DNA of 19,678 nucleotides from Glomus cerebriforme (taxonomy: Eukaryota > Glomeromycota > Glomeromycetes > Glomerales > Glomeraceae), in NCBI GenBank assembly GCA_003550305.1, contig QKYT01000477.1, positions 1-19,678 on the forward strand, in the 5' to 3' direction. The notes beneath the pieces are model-generated. The model did no database searches, was not told the DNA's origin, and saw only the letters and a list, made by a program, of their open reading frames with translations. The position numbers were made by a program, and so were the translations under genes. Positions 8,181-17,652 of the stretch are shown piece by piece. Each line of letters opens with the position of its first letter. Position 1 is the first letter of the stretch.

Positions 8181-9548
8181 ATGTCATACAGTCTATCATA
8201 CAGTCAAGTAGCTAAAATGGGTCTGTCAGAAGAGTTTAAGAAAAAACGTGAGAGAGAGCTGGAAGAGCTGAAAGAACATAAGAAAGAGCTGAATAAAGGT
8301 GAGAAAGATCTGTATAGTAAAGTATGGGTTGCCCATAGCATCAACTTTGTTGTCGAGGAAGCAAGTAAAGAAGTACCTACCTTGAAGGATTATGAGAGAT
8401 TTTCCTGTTACTTAGCAACTATACTTGCAAGAAAGAAACAAGTAGTTGCAGTGTGGCTGAGAATTTTATCGGATCGCTGTGAAATCCACCTTTCTAAGAA
8501 CTTCACTTGGAAAAATAAAGATGTTAAGTATATTGATAAAATTATGATGCATCTGAAAGATATATCGAAAAATGCTCCCGCGCACTCAGACATAAACGAA
8601 GGTGCTTTTACCGAAGCTGTAACGGTATACTGCTCTGCTAAACTTGAATCTAGATATGAAAAACTTAGGGATTATATTAAAAAAAATGGTGGTAGTGAAC
8701 ACGTTAGATCTTTTAAGGATTTTTTTTCAGCTAATACTGCAGATAAAACAAGTATGATCATGGCGTCCCGTACCTGTAACAAGTATTATAAGGAAGTTAA
8801 AGATAAGGACGATGGGAAAGTTAAGTCTAGCATCCTTTCAGAATTTTTAGAACTTATTAAGAAAGTGGGGTCTTATGCTGGATCTATAATAGGTATTGTA
8901 GAATGTGCACGTAATATACAATATAAATCACTATTCTCTAATTCTATAGTGATTAAAAGGAGTCCTGTTATCGTATATGACCAGCCCATATATTCGTGGA
9001 AAAATATTATCAGAAGGTTTATTGAAGAAGACAAATATGAAGGTTTCATGGATAGGTGTTCGAAAAAGACTAATGTAATGGAAAGAATGAGGAAAGCATA
9101 TACTGATAATGCCACAAAACAACAACAACCACTTAACGGCAGTGACGTTAAGCAATGCGTATACTTACATGCAGAAATGAACATATTGGCCTATATTATT
9201 GACAATAAAATTAATGGAAGGGAGTTTATAGCAGTGTCTAAAAAATGTTGTTACTTGTGTGAACTTTATATTGAATTTGCACGAGAACAAGGATTTGATA
9301 TTATCATCTCTGAAAACTATAAGAAAATATATAGTGGATGGAAACTTCCGCATGTAAAGAATGACAACTTCAAGATCGATTCCCTAAGATATATACTAGA
9401 AAGTCTTAATCGGATCATAGAGCAAAAATTAGAACACTATACTAGGAGTTTGCCAGCAAGTCCTGATAGTGGTGGTGAATATTTGGATGTCTCTTTTGAA
9501 AAGGCTAGCAAAAAAGTTAGGAGGGTTAATTCTCTTTTTGATGAATGA
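8181..9548 (+). CDS. OTT_1508-like zinc deaminase-fold protein
   Basis: This is an intact, intron-free frame of 455 codons. The N-terminal third is charged and helical (residues 15-45 are Lys/Glu-rich, probably a coiled coil), followed by a long helical middle part. The catalytic part lies at residues 325-390: YLHAEMNILAYI gives the zinc-ligand His330 and proton-shuttle Glu332 of H-A-E, and SKKCCYLC gives the C-x-x-C pair Cys357 and Cys360. YSGWKLP (384-390) resembles the conserved end of the domain. This arrangement is that of the OTT_1508-type deaminases, a fungal-expanded branch of the cytidine-deaminase fold that is related to bacterial toxin deaminases. The substrate is unknown; nucleic acid editing or defence is inference. 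No signal peptide or membrane segment is seen. ATG 8181 is chosen as the first in frame; ATG 8217 (MGLSEEF) is the alternative. It is the only undamaged gene here. Confidence 0.85.
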   Translation: MSYSLSYSQVAKMGLSEEFKKKRERELEELKEHKKELNKGEKDLYSKVWVAHSINFVVEEASKEVPTLKDYERFSCYLATILARKKQVVAVWLRILSDRCEIHLSKNFTWKNKDVKYIDKIMMHLKDISKNAPAHSDINEGAFTEAVTVYCSAKLESRYEKLRDYIKKNGGSEHVRSFKDFFSANTADKTSMIMASRTCNKYYKEVKDKDDGKVKSSILSEFLELIKKVGSYAGSIIGIVECARNIQYKSLFSNSIVIKRSPVIVYDQPIYSWKNIIRRFIEEDKYEGFMDRCSKKTNVMERMRKAYTDNATKQQQPLNGSDVKQCVYLHAEMNILAYIIDNKINGREFIAVSKKCCYLCELYIEFAREQGFDIIISENYKKIYSGWKLPHVKNDNFKIDSLRYILESLNRIIEQKLEHYTRSLPASPDSGGEYLDVSFEKASKKVRRVNSLFDE

Positions 9549-9562
9549 GGATATATTTTATC

Positions 9563-9568
9563 AATAAA
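9563..9568 (+). terminator. poly(A) signal of the deaminase gene
   Basis: AATAAA begins 15 bases after the TGA stop (9546-9548), consistent with a very short 3' untranslated region. Confidence 0.5.
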
Positions 9569-9569
9569 G

Positions 9570-10524
9570 CATAAAAGTTCAAAGCAAAGAAGTTAGCACC
9601 AACTAATAGAGTAAAATTTGAATAGTGGACGTTTAAAGGGGAAACATCTCAAGCTTTTTATTGGTAAAAATCATACAATTATTCACAATTATAGTAATTA
9701 GTAATTAATTATCTGGTCAAATTAAAATTACATAATTCTGCAAACTGCAATAAAATTAATATAACTAAACTAACCATAAGATGGGAGTTTCTATACTATC
9801 TAATGATACTTTTTTGCCTACTATGCTATTCCACATAAATATGAAGTGATTTCAGATATAACTGTGACCAGAATATCTTGACCATTTTGGCTGTGTAACA
9901 AACACTTAAAAAGTAATAATAAATCTAGCTGATGATCATGACCATGACTCATGACTAACTCATGAGGCCATTCGTTAACAAAACAATTAGTTTTTGTTTT
10001 TTTTTTGTTTACAAACACTCAATTGATCTGTCTCTCCTATTTCTGATTAATTAGGCTTGTATAATTTGCAAATGGTTCAAGAATCAATCTTTAATGTTAA
10101 TATGACTGCATCACAAAAATCTGATTCCCATTTGACAATATCCGGTCTTTTTTAATACATGTAAACTTTGAGTATATACAGGATAACAGGAATACTCAAG
10201 AATAAAATTACATGTTACTTGCTCATAATACAATGTTCGTCTAACTAACATTTATTTATTACTGTAAGTTCCAATTGATAATTAAGATGTAACTTAGGGA
10301 ATATATAACTAGGTTATTATTCATTGGAAAAAATAAACAGAAGTTAGCTCATATTTTCGAACATGTATGTTGTCACATTGTCACATTGTAAGTGCAACCG
10401 TGAAGAATCTTTACGATCAAAAATTATGTAAGCAATTCAGGTCAAAAATTTGTAACTAATAAACATTTTTCGGGCTCTAAAAAAACTGACATTCTGTCAC
10501 GATTAGTGTCATAAAAAATTTTTA
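9570..10524. other. intergenic DNA without a supported gene
   Basis: AT-rich sequence with no convincing coding frame on either strand. A short direct repeat (TGTCACAT twice, about 10370-10388) is the only structure noticed. Confidence 0.5.
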
Positions 10525-10845
10525 TTACCGTATATAGCGGGCCACAGTACCCCGGGTATCTTGCAAAAATCGGGGGTTTGACCCTGTACCCCCGGGTACT
10601 AAATAAAACCTAAAAATTCCGTTTTTTGCGAATATCTCACGATATACCGGTCCAATTTGAACGATCTTTTTTTTATTATGAAGAGCTCAATGAGAGCTAT
10701 CAAACAAAAAAAAGATGGCTCAAATCTGATCACTGGATCACGAGATAATTGTAAAATATCCCTCCGGATACTATACAATTCTATTAAATTTTTCAAGAGG
10801 GGTACTATGCATAGGGGGGGTACTATGGCCCGTGATATACGGTAA
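10525..10845. mobile_element. GC-rich MITE with TA-flanked inverted repeats (Tc1/mariner type)
   Basis: The left end TTACCGTATATAGCGGGCCA and the right end, reversed, TTACCGTATATCACGGGCCA agree over about 28 bp with few mismatches, both continuing into AGTACCCC. TA borders both ends, as in Tc1/mariner insertions. The interior has a near-repeat of GTACCCCGGGTA (10547 and 10586) and G-runs (GGGGGGG at 10814). The element stands out by GC content from its AT-rich surroundings. There is no coding capacity. About 320 bp long, it is a typical non-autonomous copy. Confidence 0.8.
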
Positions 10846-10868
10846 TTTCTTTTTCATATCTTCATTTG

Positions 10869-10940
10869 CATTCACTGTATAGTATACATTCCATAAAATA
10901 CCATTTTCGCATCTGATACAATCCCCATACTTCCATATTG
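10869..10940 (-). pseudogene. short Crinkler C-terminal fragment
   Basis: The reverse strand closely matches 3190-3248 of the larger Crinkler: both share AGTATGGGGATT, then GATGCG, then AAAATGGTATTT and ATGGAATGTA. In the larger gene this region lies just after the nuclease-like core. Reading frames in this fragment change twice within 60 bases. It lies downstream of the CRN fragment ending at 11116 on the same strand, which is the wrong order for one gene, so it is either a separate copy or rearranged. Its right border lies 24 bp from the MITE. Confidence 0.6.
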
Positions 10941-11115
10941 GTTTGATCGTAACATTTTGTCATGGTTTTTTGTAATCTGAAAATTATATGCGCATAACGA
11001 TTTGCTATACTGATCACTTTTGCCAAGAAAAAAATTTTATTAATACATGCAAAAATAAATACAAAGATTCGGAACTATGCTTGTGATACATGTTGATTTT
11101 TTCTATGCTAGTCTC

Positions 11116-11334
11116 CTATACAATTATTTTTTCTTGATTATATCTTTCTACATGGCGCTTCTTAGTTGTGGGTTTCTCACTACCTACTGTTCTATCCTTT
11201 AATAAACCTACAATCACTTCTAAAACTCTCTTCACACTCTTGCATAATTCTGTATCATTTTTGAGAACTTCTTTTGTTAGTGAAATTCGGTATTTAGTCC
11301 TGCTCGTACTATAGATATCCTCAGTGCTATGAAG
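11116..11334 (-). pseudogene. Crinkler C-terminal end, downstream of element 2 insertion
   Basis: On the minus strand a single open frame runs from the target duplication of element 2 (11327-11334) to a TAG at 11116-11118. It includes TKYRISLTKEVLKNDTELC and VKRVLEVIVGLLKDR, then a basic tail (KPTTKKRHVERY). This resembles the C-terminal end of a CRN class that differs from the PD-(D/E)XK copy at 2953-4373. Its upstream continuation lies beyond element 2, at 12684-12789. The split and the lack of any recognisable header make it a pseudogene unless the element is spliced out. Confidence 0.6.
11327..11334. repeat. target-site duplication, left copy (element 2)
   Basis: CTATGAAG is identical to 12684-12691. 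An 8-bp duplication is the hAT signature. Confidence 0.85.
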
Positions 11335-12683
11335 TAGAGTATATCCATCATCTGTCAGATAAATCAGATGAGTCAGATGGACATTTTGTCGACAGATCAG
11401 ATTACGTTTTTATGGATAAGATCAGATGATCCGGATAATATAAAATTTTTTTTTTAAAAATTTTTTTAATTAATAAATATTTCTATTTCTAATAAATATA
11501 TGTATTATTTAACATTTAAATAATATGATATTCTTTATTAAATAAATAATTAAATACAATAATTAAATACATAATACAATCATATAACTAATATATTAAT
11601 TTCAATTTGTCACGTTACTCCATAATCTATTTTAAATATAAAGAAAGAAACGTTTTTTAATATTAAAAAAAATCCTTCTCTCTCTAATTCCTTACATTCT
11701 AAGTCCGGGTTGTCTAAGAAGTCTGAAAACCTAAAAAAACAAAGAAAGAAACGTTTAGTACATTTCTTTAATGTTTAAAAAAATCTCCTCTCTCTAATTC
11801 CTTACATTCCAAGTCTGGGTCATCTAAGAAGTCTGGAAACCTAAAAAAAAACAAAGAAAGAAAAGTTTAGTATGTTTCTTTAATGTTAAAAAAAATCTCC
11901 CTCCCTCTAATTCTTTACATTTCAAGTCCAGGTCGTTTAAGAAGTCCGGAAACCTAAAAAAAAATAAAGAAAGAAATGTTTGGTATGTTTCTTTAATATT
12001 AAAAAAAATCTCCCCTCTCTTTAATTCCTTATATTCCAAGTCTGGGTCGTTTAAGAAGTCCAGAAACCTAAAAAAACAAAGAAATATTTAGTATGTTTTT
12101 TTAATGTTTAAAAAAATTACCTCCTCTCTAATTCCTTACATTCCAAGTCTGGATCATCTAAGAAATCCGGAAACCTAAAAAAAACAAAGAAAGAAAGGTT
12201 TAGTACATTTCTTTAATATTAAAAAAAAATTTCCCCTCCCTCTAATTTTTTACATTTCAAGTCCGGATCATCTAAGAAGTTCAAAAACCTAAAAAAAAAT
12301 AAAGAAAGAAATGTTTAATATGTTTCTTTAATGTTAAAAAAAATCCTTCTATTACTTACATTTCAAGTCCGAGTCATCTAAAAAGTCCAGAAACCTAAAA
12401 AGAAATAAAGAAAGAAATGTTTAGTATGTTTCTTTAATATTAAAATCCCCCCTTACTTATATTCCAAGTTGGAGGAGATATAAAAATTTTTTTTAAATAG
12501 TAAATTTTTTTAATTAAAAAAAAAATTTCTAAATTTAGTTATATAATTCAATCTGATGGATGATCTGACGGATGATATAGATTATCTGTCACGGATTTGA
12601 ATTATCCTTGACGATTGACAGATCATACAGATCACATGTTTCTCAGATGATGGATAACAGATGATTCGCAGATTAGAACACTA
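11335..12683 (-). mobile_element. element 2: hAT-type non-autonomous element with tandem exon-intron-like array
   Basis: It is bounded by a perfect 8-bp duplication. The tips are TAGAGT and, reversed, TAGTGT, a short hAT-like inverted end. Inside each tip lie about 100 bp rich in CAGAT/ATCTG, including a shared TATCCATCATCTG on both sides in inverted orientation. A T-rich and AT-rich spacer follows (11447-11640), then the tandem array (11650-12475), then the right end. There is no transposase. The element interrupts a Crinkler exon, and its splice-like signals lie on the same strand as that gene. Confidence 0.8.
11650..12475 (-). repeat. tandem array of seven to eight exon-intron-like units (element 2)
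   Basis: The cctaaaa marker falls at 11730, 11840, 11953, 12067, 12174, 12288 and 12394, so the period is 106-114 bp. Read on the minus strand, each unit has a TACTAAAC-like branch site, a TTTCTTTGTTTTTTTAG-like acceptor, a 35-nt core and a GTAAGG-like donor. The core encodes a peptide of the form F-P-D-F-L-D-D-P-D-L-E. Between units 2 (11840) and 5 (12174) all three base differences in the core are silent. Other units vary mainly at P/L, D/N and E/K positions. The donor is ATAAG in two units and GTAAA in two others. Because 35 is not a multiple of three, joined cores would lose frame, which counts against simple translation of the spliced array. Confidence 0.8.
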
Positions 12684-12789
12684 CTATGAAGAATGAAGTA
12701 CCAATCAGTTCCAGTACTGAGATGTAATCATAGTCAGGATCGAATACCTCATCCACTTTTCTTTTTTTCTTGTTCATATTTATATTCAT
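12684..12789 (-). pseudogene. Crinkler exon fragment upstream of element 2 insertion
   Basis: On the minus strand a pyrimidine-rich TTTCTTTCAG acceptor (12790-12799) precedes MNINMNKKKRKVDEVFDPDY. The Lys-rich KKKRKV segment could serve nuclear import. The exon runs into the target duplication of element 2 and picks up again at 11334. Between DPDYDYIS and the next recognisable piece (TGTDWYFIL in another frame) one base is out of register. No further Crinkler exon is visible beyond 12800. Confidence 0.5.
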
Positions 12790-12935
12790 CTGAAAGAAAT
12801 AGCGAAAAAATTTTAAGTCCCTAGAATACTTAGGAAAAATGAAAAATGAAGATGTGATGCAGGAATGACAAATATACACTATGATCATGTGATTCTGCTT
12901 TGCTTTAAACATCCTTTTTTTTTAAATGTTCTCAT

Positions 12936-14513
12936 CAGGCTAATTCAAAATTTGTCCATATGATTAAGAAAAAAGAAATTAGTGAAGGAGGATTAAAATT
13001 ATATTGCAAGACACACTAGACTACTGCTAGTGAATCTGTAAATTTAGTGATAAATTTGAAGTCAGTTCTTGAAGAAATCACCCACAATCACGATCATTTG
13101 CTAACAAATAATAGAATAAAAGGAATTATTCAATCATGAAATTTTTTTCAAATTTGCAAGTTCTTGGATTTGTTCTGGATCTTCTAAGAAAAGTAGTTCT
13201 TTTTCTAAAATTGAAAAGAACTATACTTGCAGATTGTTTCTTGAGCTTAGTGAGACTCACAGCTATGTTAAAAAAGCTTCCCAGATCATTTAATCCTCAT
13301 TCTGAAATTATTGTATCAAAGTAATGTATAAAAGATGTGATGAGTTTGATGATGATAAGTATATTACTTGTTTTTTTGGATTCTTGATTCAGAAATGCAT
13401 CACTTAAAAAATCCACCTTCAATAGAGTTTTGAAATATGCAGCTTCAATTGAAAAAAGTTTAGATTTGATTGTTATGATGCTAAAACCCTATGTAATCAA
13501 ATACAAAAATATAGTAATGAGCAAGATCCATTTGATCTAGATATCAGTTTTGCTAAAGATATTCATAAGGTGCTTATCATAAATTATATTTCAAGAGATA
13601 CCGATTCAACGAAATCTTTGGATAGGTTGATGAAGAATATAGCGATTCCATCTCAAAATGGCAAAAATAGCAAAAATATTGTCAATAATAATACAAGCAA
13701 CACAAACTAACCAAATTAATCAAAAAAAAAGATTATTTTTATTGCAAAAATATTGTATAGCATAGCGATAGTATAGTGATAGTGTATATGTAAACTTTTT
13801 TTTTATTTTATTTAAACAAACAAGAAGACGATACTTTTAGCATAAAGTTCTTCTTATTCTATAGTCCCGTGAATTGGTAGAAATATATTAATACCGAACC
13901 AGAACCAGATGTTCTTCCAAGAATCGCATGTCATTTATTTGCAATATGCCCTAATTCAGCATCTTGTAAGTGTAGATTTTTGACTTTAGGATGGCTATAC
14001 TATAAATGTCGCTTAAATCTTAATTTGGAAAAAGTAGAATCCATGTGTAAAATGATTTTATATTGGAAATTTAATTCAAAAATTGAACTTGGATTTTATG
14101 AAATTGATTCAAAAAATAATACTTGTCTTAGTGATAATGGGATTAATATATGTATTGCAGAGGCTTTTGCAGAAGTGGATGATGAGAAAAGTAGTGATGA
14201 ACAACCTTCTATACATAGATTAACTACAAGTGGTAAAATAATACCTGAAGACAATTGTCGTGTAGTAATCAAGAGTCCATAGATTGATAAATTTATTAAT
14301 TTATCACACGATTTAATTACTAATGGAATTGCTGATATTCTAAGAGATATATTGGATGAATCAGATGAAAATAATGCAAAAGATAATGAAGTTAATGATA
14401 GTGAAGCAAGTGATAACAATAAGAGATCTGGAGAAGGTGATTATGATTATGATATAGATGCTGTATTAGGTATAGGTAATGATGATAATTATGATGATAA
14501 TTATAAGAAATAA
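12936..14513 (+). pseudogene. hAT transposase relic, C-terminal half, family distinct from the 15293 element
   Basis: The relic starts mid-protein, with EISEGGLKLYCKT and THNHDHLLTNNRIKGII, then VLGFVLDLLRKVVLF and LADCFLSLVRLTAML, typical of the region before the hAT dimerisation domain. A second block (13390-13710) holds KKSTFNRVLKYAASIEKSLD. The dimerisation domain follows from 13866: PVNW, a TAG where the second Trp of the hAT WW pair belongs, then ACHLFAICPNSASC and LGWLYYKCRLNLNLE. The same frame runs on from 13866 to TAA 14511-14513 with one further TAG (14280-14282) and ends in an Asp/Asn-rich tail. About 150 bp between 13711 and 13865 may be an intron or a small insertion. No N-terminal half, BED finger or inverted ends are seen. 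Confidence 0.75.
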
Positions 14514-15062
14514 TAATAATAAGAAATAATTACAATAGTTGATCCAATAAAAATTAATTCTAATATTATGTGATTTAAATAATGTGACATTGTTAACTAT
14601 TTAGGAAATACATAATGTAATTATACAGGACAAAATATTCATGATTAAAGTCCAGTTAACATATAATTATACAGGTACAATTGTAATTTCAATTATATTA
14701 CATTTATATTTTAAAACTATGCAATTTAATTAAGGAATAAGAATATTAGAATCAAAAAGTTTTAAGGACTTCGTTAATTAAATTTATTACATTANATCAA
14801 AAAATTTTAAGAACTGCATTAATTAAATTTATTATATTAGAACAAAAAAAAAAAATTTATTACATTAAAATCAAAATTGCATTTATTAAATTACAAATAC
14901 TTTAATTATGTAAAATATTATTATGTTCATCAGTTCATGTATTAAATATTATAATGAATTTTAAAATTATGATATTCTTAAAAATATAAATACAGAATAT
15001 TTTTTCGCAACTAAAAATCAAATCCTATTTTAATTTTTAAATCAAATTTATAAGATAAACAA
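14514..15062. other. AT-rich DNA with a short tandem duplication
   Basis: No gene is supported. A 45-46 bp unit is repeated about 2.5 times at 14745-14867, containing AATTAAATTTATTA. Base 14795 is ambiguous. Confidence 0.6.
14745..14867. repeat. 46-bp tandem repeat, about 2.5 copies
   Basis: The copies start at 14745, 14791 and 14836; the third is truncated to its 3' half. Copies one and two differ by a few substitutions. Confidence 0.7.
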
Positions 15063-15292
15063 ATGGTAGCAATAGTACCTTATAATCCATCAGTACCAGC
15101 AGCATTTTAATGGACAATAAATATTGCTAAACAATTAATTGCGGAAAGAAGAAACTTACACTAGCAATTCAAAAGAATTGCAAATCATCATCATAGTAAT
15201 GCCTAGACATTAGTAGCAAACAGGATGTTTGCTGCAACTGGCTTTATAGCGACACCCAAATAATGCTATACAAAATGGAATGACCTCAAAAG
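15063..15292 (+). pseudogene. fragment of a Myb/SANT-like DNA-binding protein, cut by the hAT transposon
   Basis: From ATG 15063 one frame runs to the hAT end with four in-frame stops (TAA 15108, TAG 15162 and 15201, TAA 15261). It includes IAKQLIAERRNLH, then RIANHHHSNA and TLVANRMFAATGF, ending CYTKWNDLK. The helix spacing and the closing C-x-x-KWN-x-LK are those of Myb/SANT-like domains common in fungal and transposon proteins. All four stops are compatible with C-to-T change at Gln codons. The next expected residues are replaced by the transposon, and the sequence on its far side is not an obvious continuation. Confidence 0.45.
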
Positions 15293-15571
15293 TAGGGATT
15301 GGAATCAATTTGACCAGAATCGATTTAATCAAAAATTGAATCGAATCTATGTGATTCAATTAATCGAATCTAAAAATTGAATCTAAAAAAATAAATTTTT
15401 TATAATTTTTGTATTATAAAAATAATCTAATTATTTTTATAACTGTGCCATTGTAAAAAAAATCACACTGAAATTACTAAAAAATTGATCAATATTGATC
15501 AACATAAATATTTTGATGCAAATAGCGCCATTATAAACTTTATTTTTTTTTTCACATCATTATAAAAAAAT

Positions 15572-17577
15572 ATGGCCATTACTACATGAAGAAAACATAG
15601 ACAAATAGCTGAAGAAGCAGAAAGACAGAAATTAGTACAAAATGATGATGATGATTTTGATTATGAAGATATTTCATCTGCTGAATCAGAACAATCAGAA
15701 CTAAGAATTAGTGACCATATAATATCTGATAATAATGATATAATTAATGAAATTGCAAATATTGATATCAATGAAAAGAGTTTTCCAAAAAAAAGAAAAC
15801 CTTCAAATAAAAATACAAGATCTAAAACAAGTTGGATATGAAAATTCTTCAAAGAAACTGAAAATAATGCTAAAGTTATTTGTCAAATTGAAGGTTGTGG
15901 AAAATTATTTTCATGGTGTGATTCTTTAAGTTCAATGAAAACATATTTATCAGGTGTACATCATATTACCAAAGGTACTGTAGCAAGTTATTTGGATGCA
16001 TTACAAAAAGATGATCAACAACTCATTAAAAACTTAATTGAAGAAGAAATATCTAAATCACATTCTTATTTCAAACAAGAATCATTAACAAAAAATTTCA
16101 TTGGATTTGTTATTGACACAGTACAAATTTTGAGTATTGTAGAAGACAAAGATTTTATTAAAATGATAAATGAATTTGATCCATATTACAAGGTACCTTG
16201 TACTAAAATTCTTAAAGATCAAATTTCATCAGCATATGAAATAAATACAAATACACTTAAAAGTCAACTTTTACAATTAGAAAATATTTCTTTAACATTA
16301 GATGCATGAAGTTCATCAGCACATATATTTTATTTAAGTATTACAGTACATTGGATAACATCTAAATTTGAACCATGTGAATTACTTCTCAGTATGGAAG
16401 AATTGCCATATCCACATGATGCAATTGAAATTCAAGAGCATTTAGTTAATTTGTTTGATGAATGGGAAATTAGATCAAAAATTATGGCCATAGTAACTGA
16501 TAATGGTTCAAATATAAAGAAAGCATGTAAAGACATGAAAATTGGTAAAAGAATCCCATATGCAGTACATACACTTCAGCTGAGCATTGGAAAAGGATTG
16601 GAAATAGCAAAAATATTAATTGACAAATGTAAGTGTCTTATTGCTTTTTTAGCAAATGATAAAAAGAAATAACAATTAAGAGAATCACAAGTTTACTTAT
16701 ATCGGCATCAACAATTACAAAAAGATGATGAAGAATTAGAAAAAGAAGCTGAAAATCTTATTTTTCTTGATGTAGTAAAGGCAAATAATACTTATTGGAA
16801 TTCAACTTTATATGCTTTTCAAAGACTTATAATTCTTAAACTAGCAATTTCAATGTTGAAAACTTCTTTAATTAATGATAGAAGTTCACGTATTCACAAG
16901 GAGGGTGATAAATTAGAAGAATTATATCTAACAGCATATGAATGGAAGGTGATCAAAGAATTGGTAAAACTATTAAGCCCTTTTGAAAGTATAACATGTC
17001 TTTTAAGTGGTGCAACATATCCAACTATTGGTTTAATATATCCAAGTATGTGTAATTTAAAAGAAAAACTTGAAACTGAATTTAATCAAATGGAAACTAA
17101 GATAGCAAAAAGTTGCAAAGAAGCAATCTTAGAAGATTTACAAGCAAGATGGGAGTTTCTTCAAGAACTTTGTTTAAAAGGATCATTTCTTGATCTTCGT
17201 TTCAAAAGCCTAGACTTTGTCAATCAAGAAATGCATGATGAAGTTATTAATTAATTGCAAATAGAATATGAAATTCTGAAAGAAAATTTAATTCCTAATG
17301 TTTCTGTAAGATCTAGTGAAGATCAAATTAATTTGACAGCAATGGGAAACTTTTGGAAGAAAAAAAATGAGAGAAATGTCACACCAATAAAGAATGAAAT
17401 TCAACATTATCTTAATTTACCAGAATTGCCTGCTCTATATCAGTCCCATCAGAGAGACTTTTTTCAGATGCCAATAATTTAGTTACTTCTCAAAAAACTC
17501 GCTTGGATTCAAATATCATCAATAAACTTATGTTTTTAAAAAGAAATAGGAACTACATAAATATATTTGGGAACTGA
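15572..17577 (+). pseudogene. hAT transposase with BED finger, five in-frame stops and a late frameshift
   Basis: One frame from ATG 15572 runs to about 17435. An acidic, basic-patch N-terminus (KKRKPSNKN) leads to a BED-type zinc finger (codons 87-131: W, C104-x4-C109, His130/131; Tyr125 stands where the first zinc His is usual). The RNase H-like core has Asp244 (LDA), Asp310 (VTDNGSN) with HTLQLSIGKG nearby, and Glu472 (LLSPFESIT), fitting the hAT DDE triad. The dimerisation end SVPSERLFSDANN and LDSNIINKLMFLKRN lies in a second frame ending TGA 17575-17577. The usual WW segment before it is missing, so a deletion near 17435 probably made the shift. Stops: TGA 15587, 15839 and 16307, TAA 16670 and 17252. 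It cannot make a full protein as it stands. Confidence 0.85.
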
Positions 17578-17652
17578 AAAATGAATTTAAATTTTATTTT
17601 CTTTTTGTTAATGAAATTATATTATATTAATATATTTTAAAAACATTTTAAT

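Noticed and set aside
8408..9353. Antisense frames within the deaminase gene
   Set aside because: They overlap a clear, motif-bearing coding sequence and have no features of their own.
9821..10018. Minus-strand frame with NGQDIL, similar to GHNGQDILDLAIE of the Crinkler
   Set aside because: Only six residues agree, the nucleotide match is short and the surrounding sequence shows no Crinkler features.
11824..12039. 71-codon minus-strand frame as a gene
   Set aside because: It is unspliced read-through of two array units and has no start context of its own.
15572..17577. TGA read as tryptophan (altered genetic code)
   Set aside because: TAA and TAG stops interrupt the same families too, the deaminase ends normally at TGA, and frameshifts are present, so decay explains the pattern.
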